In this document: positions 32,663-40,968 of the stretch, piece by piece | Layout of the letters: every line of letters begins with the position of its first letter | Position numbering within the stretch: the first letter of the stretch is position 1 | NCBI GenBank assembly: GCA_014799395.1 | Contig: JAAVID010000081.1 | Span: 56,019-120,018, forward strand | Direction of reading: 5' to 3' | DNA length: 64,000 bases | Origin: Oscillospiraceae bacterium | Lineage (GTDB): Bacteria > Bacillota > Clostridia > Oscillospirales > Ruminococcaceae | Position numbers and translations under genes: made by a program | Notes under the pieces: generated by a model | Databases searched by the model: none | Told to the model about the DNA's origin: nothing | What the model saw: the letters and a program-made list of their open reading frames with translations, nothing else

Positions 32663-34963
32663 TTGGATAAGAAAAATACTATCGCAAAGATAAAATCGTT
32701 TGCTCAAAGCGGCAAATGTTCGGGTAATTCGCTTGAAGAGGTTTTCGCGCGGTGTTACCTTGCGGTTCAAGAAACGCTTGGGATAACGCCGTTTGACGAA
32801 CAGCTCTCGGCGGCTTTGTCGCTGTCGAACGGCAGAATGGTACAGATGCAGACGGGCGAGGGCAAAACTCTCTGCGCGGTGTTTGCGGCGTGCTATGAGG
32901 TGATCAGCGGCGGCGCTGCACCAAATGGCGGAATAGTGCATATTCTCACGTTCAACGATTATCTGGCAGACCGCGACTGTAACTGGATGCGTCCCGTCTA
33001 CGAGGAAATGGGCGTGACGGTGGGCTGTATTACGGGAGATACTCCGCGCGAGGAGCGGGGGGCGCTGTATAAAAAGCAGGTCCTGTACATTACCGCGAAA
33101 GAGGCGGGATTTGATTATCTGCGCGATTTTGTGTGTTACAGAGCGGGAGGAACTATCTTCCCGGAAAAGCTCAACCTCGCGATAGTCGACGAGGCGGACA
33201 GTATCCTTATCGACGAGGCGAGGATACCGCTGGTTATCGCGGGAGACGTTGCCGTAAAGGAAAGCGGCGACATCGCGGAGTTCTATTACAGGGTCTCCGC
33301 GCTCGGCAAGGGCGATTTTGAGGTCGACAAGGAAACGAGAAACGTTTATCTTACCGACAACGGCGCGGACAAGGCGGAGGAGATATTCGGCTGCAACATC
33401 TACGCCGCGGACGGAGCGGAAGTCCTCGCGAAGATATGCGCGTGTCTTAAAGCGCGCGAGGTGCTTGCCGAAAACAAGGACTACATCGTCAGCGACGGCA
33501 ACATACTGCTTGTGGACGAGTTTACGGGCAGAGCCGCGCCGGGACGCGTTTTCCCGGGCGACTTGCAGGCGGCGGTCGAGGCTAAGCACGATCTGAGGAT
33601 AACGTCGCGCGGACGAATTATGGGAAATATCGCGCTCCAGTATTTCGTGCGGCTGTATCCCAAGCTCGCGGGAATGACGGGTACCGCCGAGGAAGCCCGT
33701 GAGGAATTTGAGAAATTTTACGGCATACTCACCGACGTTATCCCGACAAGACTGCCCTGTACACGTATCGACAGACCGCTCGAGCTCTATTACGACAAGA
33801 CCGAAAAGCGCAAGGCTATACTCGAGGCGATAATAGAAGCCGTGAAAATTCAGCGCCCCGTGCTTGTCGGAAGCGAGAGCATAGAGGAGAGCGAGAGGAT
33901 CGCCGAGGACTTGTGGAGACTGGGTATCGGCTGTAAGGTGCTCAATGCGAAAAATAACGCTGAGGAAGCGGCTATTATCGCAAGGGCGGGCGAACGCGGC
34001 GCGGTGACTATCTCAACAAATATGGCAGGGCGCGGCGTTGATATAAAGCTGGGCGGCGTTGACTGCGCGGACAAGGCTTTTGTAGTCGGCGTGGGCGGAC
34101 TGCTGGTCCTGGCAACGTCTATGCGCGAAAGCTCGCGTATCACAAAACAGCTGCGCGGTCGTGCGGGACGACAGGGCGACGTTGGCGAGAGCAGATTTTT
34201 CGCTTCGCTTGACGACGTGATCATGCAGAAGCACGAATTGCGGAAGCTCGCAGGGCGGCATTATCCCACCTCTAAGATAGAGGGGAGATTGACGGATAAG
34301 ACGCTGCTTAAAGAAGCGGAGCGCGTTCAGCGTATCTCCGAGGGCGATACGTTTGACGAGCGCGTAAACCTGATGAAGTACACGATGATAGGCGAAAAGC
34401 ACCGCGAGACGACGTTCGCGCGGAGGAGCTCGCTGCTCGACGGCAGCTATAAAGCCGAAATGTGGCAGAAAAACGCGAACGAAATGTACAGAGTGGCGCT
34501 CGGAATGTTCCCCGAGCAGGAGCTTCAGAGCCTGCAAAACCATATTCTCGCGGCTTTGCTGAACGAGTTCTGGAGCGACTATCTTGACTACACGACTTAT
34601 CTGCGCGAGGGCATACATCTTACGCAGGTGGCGGGAAGAAATCCCGCGGAGGAGTACAATATCGCGTGCGAGGAGTATTACGAGAACGCCGCGGAATCCA
34701 TTCCCGACAGAATGACAGATAAACTCCGAGACGTTATGGAATGTGATAATCTCGGCGAATACAGGCTGGATATGCCGACAAGAACGTACACGTATCTGCT
34801 CAACGATATGGGCGAGGAATTCAAGGCTAAGCCTATTTTAATGGGTATGTTCGACGATTACGAAACAGAGGCGGAAAAGCTCTCGGACAATCCCGTTGAT
34901 AACGGGGATAACGAAGCCGGGAAAAAGGGATTTTTCGGGAAACTGTTCGGAAAGAAAAAATGA
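32663..34963 (+). CDS. Short SecA-like preprotein translocase ATPase
   Basis: A 766-residue SecA relative. The motor is intact: Walker A MQTGEGKT near residue 62, Walker B region DEADSILIDEARIPL near 175, TNMAGRGVDIKLGG near 453 and QLRGRAGRQGD near 495. It is shorter than housekeeping SecA (about 830-900 residues): the C-terminal zinc tail CxCx8CH/C is absent and replaced by a basic GKKGFFGKLFGKKK. That fits a SecA2-type accessory motor or a divergent main SecA; no SecY2 or accessory genes lie near. The start is TTG 32663 with AAGGGG upstream. It overlaps mnmE by 4 bases. Confidence 0.8.
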   Translation: MDKKNTIAKIKSFAQSGKCSGNSLEEVFARCYLAVQETLGITPFDEQLSAALSLSNGRMVQMQTGEGKTLCAVFAACYEVISGGAAPNGGIVHILTFNDYLADRDCNWMRPVYEEMGVTVGCITGDTPREERGALYKKQVLYITAKEAGFDYLRDFVCYRAGGTIFPEKLNLAIVDEADSILIDEARIPLVIAGDVAVKESGDIAEFYYRVSALGKGDFEVDKETRNVYLTDNGADKAEEIFGCNIYAADGAEVLAKICACLKAREVLAENKDYIVSDGNILLVDEFTGRAAPGRVFPGDLQAAVEAKHDLRITSRGRIMGNIALQYFVRLYPKLAGMTGTAEEAREEFEKFYGILTDVIPTRLPCTRIDRPLELYYDKTEKRKAILEAIIEAVKIQRPVLVGSESIEESERIAEDLWRLGIGCKVLNAKNNAEEAAIIARAGERGAVTISTNMAGRGVDIKLGGVDCADKAFVVGVGGLLVLATSMRESSRITKQLRGRAGRQGDVGESRFFASLDDVIMQKHELRKLAGRHYPTSKIEGRLTDKTLLKEAERVQRISEGDTFDERVNLMKYTMIGEKHRETTFARRSSLLDGSYKAEMWQKNANEMYRVALGMFPEQELQSLQNHILAALLNEFWSDYLDYTTYLREGIHLTQVAGRNPAEEYNIACEEYYENAAESIPDRMTDKLRDVMECDNLGEYRLDMPTRTYTYLLNDMGEEFKAKPILMGMFDDYETEAEKLSDNPVDNGDNEAGKKGFFGKLFGKKK

Positions 34964-36327
34964 TTATGTCTACTGTTTGTGCAATTGCGACCCCTGCCGC
35001 AGTCGGCGGTATCTCGGTGGTGAGAATATCGGGAGAGAACGCGTTTGCCGTTGCGGAGAGGGTCTTTAAGCCCGTTTCGGGCAGAGCCGTCGCCGAAATG
35101 CGCGGATATACCGCAGCTTACGGCAAGATCTGTGACGGTGAAGAGCGGCTTGACGACGGGGTCTTGCTGGTGTTTAAAGCGCCTCATTCGTACACGGGCG
35201 AGGACGTTTGCGAAATATCCTGTCACGGGGGGATCTACGTCACGCGGCGCGTGCTGACGGCTTGTCTGAAAGCGGGCGCGGAGCCGGCGGCGGCGGGCGA
35301 ATTCACCAAACGAGCGCTGCTCAACGGCAAGATGTCGCTGACGCAGGCGGAGGCGGTCGCGGATATAATCTCGGCGCAGGGAGAACAGCTTCTGGCTTGC
35401 TCGAACAGTCAGCGCGAGGGTGCGCTGTACCGCCGCGCGGAAAAGATCGCCGATATGATAATGGACGTTTCGGCGCAGATCTCCGCTTGGATCGACTACC
35501 CCGAGGACGATACGCCCGTAGTCACCGAGGAGTGGCTGACGGAGCGTTTGACGGCGGTCAAGGCGGAGTTTGACGAGCTGCTTTCGGGCTACGATACGGG
35601 GCGGCTTATCCGCGACGGAATCTCGTGCGCTATCGTCGGCAAGCCGAACGTGGGTAAGTCTACGATAATGAATTTGCTGTCGGGAAGCCGGCGGAGCATT
35701 GTGAGCGATATTGAGGGAACGACGCGCGATATAGTTGAGGAGACCGTGAATTTATGCGGCGCGGTCCTTCTGCTTTCGGACTGCGCGGGAATTCGAGAGA
35801 CCGAGGACGAGGTTGAAAAGATCGGCGTGGAGATAATGCTGGAAAAGCTCCGAAACGCGGACGTCGTGCTGGCGGTTTTCGACGGCTCGCGGCGGCTCTC
35901 CGACGAGGATCGGCGGCTGTTCGGACTGTTGGAGGGCAAGGTCGTTATCCCCGTTGTCAACAAGAGCGACCTTGAAAACGTGCTTGAGTTCGGCGAGCTT
36001 GAAAGCCGTCTCGGGAAAGCCGTGACTATCTCGGCTAAGGACGAAAAATGCGCGGAAATTCTCGGCGGGGAGATAACCTCGCGGCTCGATCTGGACAGTC
36101 TGAACGCGAATTCGGGCTTTCTCGCGAACGAGCGGCAGAGGGCGTGCGTTATCCGCGCGGCGGAGTCGGTCGACAGAGCGCTTGGCGCGGTTCGTTCGGG
36201 GATAACTCCCGACGCGGTGGGCGTTGACCTCGAACAGGCGCTTGACGCGGTGTACGAGCTGTCGGGGAAAAAGGCGAGCGAGGAAGTTATCGCGGAGGTT
36301 TTCAAGAGGTTCTGCGTAGGCAAATAA
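34960..36327 (+). CDS. mnmE: tRNA modification GTPase MnmE
   Basis: A 455-residue enzyme that, with MnmG, modifies the wobble uridine of certain tRNAs (5-carboxymethylaminomethyl group). The N-terminal folate-binding domain starts CAIATPAAVGGISVVRISG; the G domain has GKPNVGKSTIMN near residue 226, DCAG (usually DTAG) near 270 and NKSD near 335; the C-terminus is FKRFCVGK, with the conserved Cys of the CIGK motif (here CVGK). ATG 34960 overlaps the secA stop; ATG 34966 is equally possible. MnmG is not in the window. The stop codon's last base is the first base of a family A repeat. Confidence 0.93.
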   Translation: MIMSTVCAIATPAAVGGISVVRISGENAFAVAERVFKPVSGRAVAEMRGYTAAYGKICDGEERLDDGVLLVFKAPHSYTGEDVCEISCHGGIYVTRRVLTACLKAGAEPAAAGEFTKRALLNGKMSLTQAEAVADIISAQGEQLLACSNSQREGALYRRAEKIADMIMDVSAQISAWIDYPEDDTPVVTEEWLTERLTAVKAEFDELLSGYDTGRLIRDGISCAIVGKPNVGKSTIMNLLSGSRRSIVSDIEGTTRDIVEETVNLCGAVLLLSDCAGIRETEDEVEKIGVEIMLEKLRNADVVLAVFDGSRRLSDEDRRLFGLLEGKVVIPVVNKSDLENVLEFGELESRLGKAVTISAKDEKCAEILGGEITSRLDLDSLNANSGFLANERQRACVIRAAESVDRALGAVRSGITPDAVGVDLEQALDAVYELSGKKASEEVIAEVFKRFCVGK

Positions 36328-36535
36328 GAACCTGTCCATATAGCCCGAAATGCTTGGATTGCGCCAGAATTGCGAAGCAATTCTTTGCAAATTTTTTCGA
36401 GTACAAGGACGCATTATGCGCTGCGCGCAAAACGCTGCGACGCAGGCGTACTGTATGTACGCCAAGGAGCTTTGACGCAGTACTCGGAAAAATTTGCCGC
36501 AAGACAAGCGTTGAGCGGCTATGTGGACGGGTTCT
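36327..36535 (+). repeat. Inverted-repeat element, family A, copy 2 (209 bp)
   Basis: Left end AGAACCTGTCCATATAGCC, right end GGCTATGTGGACGGGTTCT. Interior blocks match copy 1 at 3841-4004, with extra sequence around 36362-36445. The first base completes the mnmE stop codon. The end sequences differ from copy 1 but still pair with each other, so the terminal pairing is conserved although the bases are not. Confidence 0.85.
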
Positions 36536-36555
36536 AACGACGGGAGATATGGCTT

Positions 36556-37176
36556 ATGAATGTTTTGGTTATCGGCTGCGGAATGGTCGGCTCGGCGCTT
36601 GCGCAAACGCTTGACGAAATGGGTCACGACGTTTCGGTCATTGACAAGAACGAGACAAGATTTGACGCGCTTTCGCCGAAATTCGGCGGTTTTACGACAA
36701 CGGGAGTGCCGATAGACCGCGACGTTCTCAAACGCGCGGGAATACAGACCTGCGACGCGCTGTTCGCCGTTACCGCACAGGACGATATGAACATTATGGT
36801 ATCGCAGCTTGCGCGGCAGACGTTTAAAGTGCCGAAGATATTCGCGAGGATAACGGACATCGAAAAGGGCAAGGTTTTCGAGCAGCTGGGGGTAAACATT
36901 ATCTGCCCGACCAAGCTTACGGTAAGCGCCGCCTGCGCGGCTCTCGAGGACGACGACGGACTTATCGACGAGGTAAATTTTGAGAACCACACCGTGCATT
37001 TTTCCTCGATAGACGTTCCCGAGGAGTTTATCGGCGCTGAACCCGGCGATATTGAATACGAGGACGAGGAAATGCTTTTCGGCGTTCTGCGCGAGGGCTC
37101 GGGGCTGATATTGTACCGCGGTCAGCCGTTGAATTTCATTAACGGCGATAAGCTGATATTCGCCAAAAAAGGGTAA
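36556..37176 (+). CDS. TrkA/KtrA-type NAD-binding potassium-channel regulator 1
   Basis: A 206-residue cytoplasmic gating subunit of a Trk/Ktr potassium uptake system. The N-terminal Rossmann fold has NVLVIGCGMVGSALAQTL (GxGxxG) and the ribose-binding IDKNE; the C-terminal RCK_C domain begins near residue 135. GGGAG precedes ATG 36556. It is followed after 18 bases by a second, similar protein; the membrane TrkH/KtrB subunit is not next to them in the window. The family A repeat lies directly upstream. Confidence 0.88.
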   Translation: MNVLVIGCGMVGSALAQTLDEMGHDVSVIDKNETRFDALSPKFGGFTTTGVPIDRDVLKRAGIQTCDALFAVTAQDDMNIMVSQLARQTFKVPKIFARITDIEKGKVFEQLGVNIICPTKLTVSAACAALEDDDGLIDEVNFENHTVHFSSIDVPEEFIGAEPGDIEYEDEEMLFGVLREGSGLILYRGQPLNFINGDKLIFAKKG

Positions 37177-37194
37177 GATCCCGGAGGTGTCTTT

Positions 37195-37857
37195 TTGAGA
37201 GCAATAATTGTCGGCGGCGGCAAGGTCGGTTTTTATCTTGCCAAGACGCTGCCCGAGCACGGATATTCCGTAACGATAATCGAACAGGACAGAGAGCAGA
37301 GCCGCTACTGCGCCAACAATCTCGACGCGGAGGTGAGCTGCGGAAACGGTACGACCGTTGAGGCTCTCGAGGCTTGTCGAGCGGAAAAAGCGGACTGCGT
37401 TATCGCGGTTATGGGGCGGGACGAAAGCAACCTCGTGTGCTGTCAGATAGCCAAGCATAAGTTCGGCGTGAAAAAGACGATAGCCAAGGTAAACAATCCC
37501 AAAAACGCGGCGGCGCTGAAGGAGCTTGGCGTGGATATTGTCATCTCGGCGACGGATAATATTATCCAGACGCTTGAATACGAGGTCGACATCAGCGCAA
37601 TGAAAAGGCTTCTCCGGCTTGACGGCGAGGACGCTTCGCTTATGGAGTTTACCGTGCCGAAAAACTACGCGCTGGAGGGCAAAAAGCTGATGGAGCTCAA
37701 CCTGCCCGCGGGGTGTCTTATCGCCTGTATTACGCGCGGCACGAAAACCGTTATCCCGTCGGGTCAGACGACCCTGCAAAGCGGCGACGCGGCGCTCGTG
37801 GTGATGATGAACTCGGCGGAAAAGGAGCTGCGTAAGGCTCTGAAAATAAAGGACTGA
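37195..37857 (+). CDS. TrkA/KtrA-type NAD-binding potassium-channel regulator 2
   Basis: A 220-residue paralogue of the gene before it. The Rossmann motif AIIVGGGKVGFYLAKTL starts at residue 3 and IEQDREQSRYCANNL follows; an RCK_C domain ends the protein with QTTLQSGDAALVVMM. The start is TTG 37195 with GGAGGTG upstream. Tandem TrkA proteins in Clostridia usually partner one TrkH. Its stop codon ends in the first base of the small repeat at 37857. Confidence 0.88.
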   Translation: MRAIIVGGGKVGFYLAKTLPEHGYSVTIIEQDREQSRYCANNLDAEVSCGNGTTVEALEACRAEKADCVIAVMGRDESNLVCCQIAKHKFGVKKTIAKVNNPKNAAALKELGVDIVISATDNIIQTLEYEVDISAMKRLLRLDGEDASLMEFTVPKNYALEGKKLMELNLPAGCLIACITRGTKTVIPSGQTTLQSGDAALVVMMNSAEKELRKALKIKD

Positions 37858-37913
37858 GAACCTATCCACATAGCCGCTCAACGCTTGTCTTTCGGTCTAT
37901 GTGGACAGGTTCT
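37857..37913 (-). repeat. Inverted-repeat element, family A, copy 3 (57 bp, internally deleted)
   Basis: Left end AGAACCTATCCACATAGCC, right end GTCTATGTGGACAGGTTCT. The left half is the reverse complement of the right ends of copies 1 and 2, and the right half the reverse complement of the left end, so this copy is inverted and has lost its middle. Its first base completes the trkA stop codon. Confidence 0.8.
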
Positions 37914-37941
37914 GAAAAATAACATTTAAGGAGAAAAAATT

Positions 37942-38733
37942 ATGGCTTTATTCAATAACGGCAACTCACCGAAAGAGGATAGAAAAGAGATCGGCAACTT
38001 CGCGGGATTTGCGCTGCTGTCCGAGGCTAAGCTGGACAAGGCGAAATTATTTGCCGACCTGAAAGCCGACTGGGGTATCGACATTCCAGACGGCTCCAAG
38101 CAGGAGGACGACGTTGTCTATGTGGACATTGACGGGTACAGAGTGGTGATAGGACTTATGCCCGCGCCCGTTCCCGACGGCGAGGCGGAGTACTGGGCAA
38201 AGGGCAACTATATGTGGCAGGACGCGGAGACGGTAACGGCTTCGCATAAGGCGCACGCTATAATCGCCATTCTCGGAAAAGAGGACGACCTTGTGAAAAA
38301 GGGCGAACTGTTTGTAAAGGTGGTCTGCGCGATGATGAAGCAGGAGACCGCCGTTGCGTTTTACAACGAGGGCGCGGTGTTCCCGCCGAAGATGTATATT
38401 GATTTTGCGGGGCTGCTCAGCGACGGTCACGTTCCCGTGCTCAATCTTGTATGGCTCGGTATATTCGGCGACGGCAAACAGGCGGGCGTGTACACATACG
38501 GTATGCGCCGTCTCGGCAGGGAGGAAATGGAAGTCTATGTCAGCGCGGACAAGGCGGATTTCAACGAGCTCCGCGAGTTTATGCTGATGATAGCGTCCTA
38601 CGTTCTCGAGACGGGCGCAACGCTCCACGACGGCGAAACGATAGGCTTCTCCGAGGATCAGAAGCTCCCGATAAAGCTCAGCAAGGGCGTTGCCGTTGAC
38701 GGAAATACTTTGAAGATCGGCTACGAAAAGTAA
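37942..38733 (+). CDS. DUF4261-like protein
   Basis: A 263-residue soluble protein. It contains FALLSEAKLDKAKLFADLKADWGID at the start and GMRRLGREEMEVY near residue 188, which fits DUF4261, a family of unknown function often found near cell-envelope or stress genes. There is no signal peptide. AAGGAG lies 10 bases before ATG 37942. It sits between the TrkA pair and the FtsA/PilM-like gene and could be cotranscribed with the latter. Confidence 0.6.
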   Translation: MALFNNGNSPKEDRKEIGNFAGFALLSEAKLDKAKLFADLKADWGIDIPDGSKQEDDVVYVDIDGYRVVIGLMPAPVPDGEAEYWAKGNYMWQDAETVTASHKAHAIIAILGKEDDLVKKGELFVKVVCAMMKQETAVAFYNEGAVFPPKMYIDFAGLLSDGHVPVLNLVWLGIFGDGKQAGVYTYGMRRLGREEMEVYVSADKADFNELREFMLMIASYVLETGATLHDGETIGFSEDQKLPIKLSKGVAVDGNTLKIGYEK

Positions 38734-38755
38734 TTTGAAAATACGAGGGTAGAAT

Positions 38756-40852
38756 ATGAACGAGAAGAAAGCTGTCGGGAGAAAGCCGACCAAGTCTAAG
38801 AGCGCAAAGAAAACCGAAAGCTCCGCGATAAAGAAAAATCCGCAGGGCGATGTTATCTTCGCGCTTGACATAGGCACGCGGACGGTAGTGGGCGTGCTCG
38901 CGCGGAAAACTCCGCAGGGCTGCAAGATACTCGATATGGAAACGGTCGTTCACGAAAAGCGTTCTATGGCGGACGGGCAGATCGAGGATATAAAGTCGGT
39001 CTCGGGCGATATTAAAAAGGTAAAGCGCGCGCTTGAGGCGCGTAACCGCATTCAGCTCCGCGACGTGTGCGTGGCGGCGGCGGGACGCGCGCTGAGGACG
39101 GTTCGCGCTTCGTGGGAGTACAGCCTCCCCGAAAGCAAAATGATCACCGTCGAGATCCTGCAAACTGCGGAGCTTGACGCGGTGCGCCGTACCTGCGACA
39201 GCTTCTCGCAGAGCAACGACGCGGCGGCTTTCTATTGCGTGGGTCACAACGTTATCTCACTCTCGCTGGACGGCTTTAAGGTGAATAAGCCCGAGGGTCA
39301 CCGCGGCGAAAAGCTGGTGACGGAGATAATCGCGGCGTTTCTGCCCGCGTATGTGGTGGAGAGCCTTTGCGCGGCGGTCTACGGGGCTAATCTCGAGGTC
39401 GCGAACATCACGCTTGAGCCTATCGCGGCTATGAACGCGGTTATCCCGCAGGAGCTTCGGCTTATCAATATCGCGCTCTGCGATATTGGCGCGGGAACGT
39501 CCGACGTTGCGGTCTCGCGCGACGGAAGCGTTGTGGCTTACGGAATGGCGACGACAGCGGGCGACGAGATAACGGAAACGATAATGAAAGAGCTTCTCGT
39601 TGACTTTAACACCGCCGAAATGCTGAAAACCTCCGACGACAAGGAGGTCGCGTTCAAGGATATTCTGCTCCGCGAAAATAAGGTAACGCGCGAGCGCATA
39701 GACAGTATAATCGCGCCCGCGGCACGCGAGCTCGCAAGGGTCATAGCCGAGGAAATAATCAACGCGAACGCCGTTCCGCCGCAAGCTATCTTCCTCGTTG
39801 GCGGCGGAAGCAAGCTGAAAAATCTCGCGGCATTGGTCGCGGAGGAATTAAAGGTGGAAGCCTCGCACGTTATCACGGGCAGACGCGAGCTTTTGCGCGG
39901 AATTATCGCACCCGACGAAATGCCGCTCGACGCGGAACATTCCACTCCGCTCGGTATCGCGGTAAGCGCGGGCGAGGGCGTTTCCTACGACTTTACGACT
40001 ATCACCGTAAACGGCAAAAAGCTCCACGCGCTCGATACTAACAGGCTCACGGTTTTTGAGCTTATGGGATTTGCGAAGCTGAAGCCCGAGGATATGATAG
40101 CGGGCGCGGGAAAACCGCTCTCGTTTACGCTCTCGGGAGAGAAGATAACTCTGCGCGGCGAACACCCGAAGCCGTCGGAGATCATCGTAAACGACGAACC
40201 CGCGTCGATGAACACCGTCGTCACAAAGGGCGACGTGGTAACGATCGCCCCTGCCGTGAACGGCGCGGACGCGGCGGCGCATTTGTCGGATTACTTCGAC
40301 TTGAACACCATACGCGCGTTTACCGTCGTGCTTTTCGGCAATAAACAGCGCGCGGGAAAATACATACTCATAAACGGCAGGGAAGTCACCGCGGACCGCC
40401 GTATCTGGGAGGGCGACGAGATAGCGCTCGTACAGACGGAAAGCATTTCCGAGCTGCTGAGCTATCTCGGCATAGAGGAAAAGGTATTGCTTAACGGTAT
40501 GCCGCCCGCTCCCGAGGATATGCTGAAAAGCGGCGACATAATAGCCTATGAAAACCCTCCCGTTGTTGAGACCGCGCAGACCGTTCAGACCGTTGAAGCC
40601 GTCGAGAAAACGCTTATTACGGTTCCGGAAGCTCCCGTTGAACACAACGGACCTATGATCACGGTAAACGGTATCGAGACCGAGTTCCCCGCGCGCGGAG
40701 ACGGAAAACCTCCGATATTCCTTGACGTTGCGGCGGCGTTCTCGGACGACCCGACGGAGCTTTTGGCTCACGCCGGAACTATAACCGTAAACGGAAAGAT
40801 CGCGCGGCTCGACGAGGAAATACACGACGGCGACGTTATCATTATAGAATAA
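38756..40852 (+). CDS. FtsA/PilM-like actin-fold protein with C-terminal beta-grasp-like repeats
   Basis: A 698-residue protein. After a Lys-rich start, residues about 32-410 form an actin/Hsp70-type ATPase of the FtsA/PilM group: phosphate-1 loop FALDIGTRTVVGVL near residue 35, phosphate-2 ALCDIGAGTSDVAV near 240, adenosine loop FLVGGGSKLKNLAAL near 340. Residues 410-698 contain repeated small beta-rich units with the pattern ITVNGK...LxxGDxVxI (near 418, 538, 640 and 675), like ubiquitin-type beta-grasp modules. FtsA tethers FtsZ and PilM builds pilus bases; this long form is seen in Clostridia and its role is unclear. GAGGGT precedes ATG 38756. Confidence 0.75.
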   Translation: MNEKKAVGRKPTKSKSAKKTESSAIKKNPQGDVIFALDIGTRTVVGVLARKTPQGCKILDMETVVHEKRSMADGQIEDIKSVSGDIKKVKRALEARNRIQLRDVCVAAAGRALRTVRASWEYSLPESKMITVEILQTAELDAVRRTCDSFSQSNDAAAFYCVGHNVISLSLDGFKVNKPEGHRGEKLVTEIIAAFLPAYVVESLCAAVYGANLEVANITLEPIAAMNAVIPQELRLINIALCDIGAGTSDVAVSRDGSVVAYGMATTAGDEITETIMKELLVDFNTAEMLKTSDDKEVAFKDILLRENKVTRERIDSIIAPAARELARVIAEEIINANAVPPQAIFLVGGGSKLKNLAALVAEELKVEASHVITGRRELLRGIIAPDEMPLDAEHSTPLGIAVSAGEGVSYDFTTITVNGKKLHALDTNRLTVFELMGFAKLKPEDMIAGAGKPLSFTLSGEKITLRGEHPKPSEIIVNDEPASMNTVVTKGDVVTIAPAVNGADAAAHLSDYFDLNTIRAFTVVLFGNKQRAGKYILINGREVTADRRIWEGDEIALVQTESISELLSYLGIEEKVLLNGMPPAPEDMLKSGDIIAYENPPVVETAQTVQTVEAVEKTLITVPEAPVEHNGPMITVNGIETEFPARGDGKPPIFLDVAAAFSDDPTELLAHAGTITVNGKIARLDEEIHDGDVIIIE

Positions 40853-40874
40853 CGGAAACACCGATATAATAGTG

Positions 40875-40899
40875 GTTTTCCCACCCTTGGTGGGAAAAC
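40875..40899. terminator. Hairpin after the FtsA/PilM-like gene
   Basis: GTTTTCCCACC (40875-40885) pairs perfectly with GGTGGGAAAAC (40889-40899). There is no run of T directly after it, so termination may be weak. Confidence 0.5.
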
Positions 40900-40968
40900 G
40901 CATACAATAAAGCTTTTCGTTTTATAAAAAGATTTTATCGGAGTTTCTTGAAATAAAAAAGGTATGAT

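Noticed and set aside
35752..37881. 709-residue open frame on the minus strand over mnmE and the trkA genes
   Set aside because: It lies antisense to three intact recognised genes; the long frame results from codon bias.
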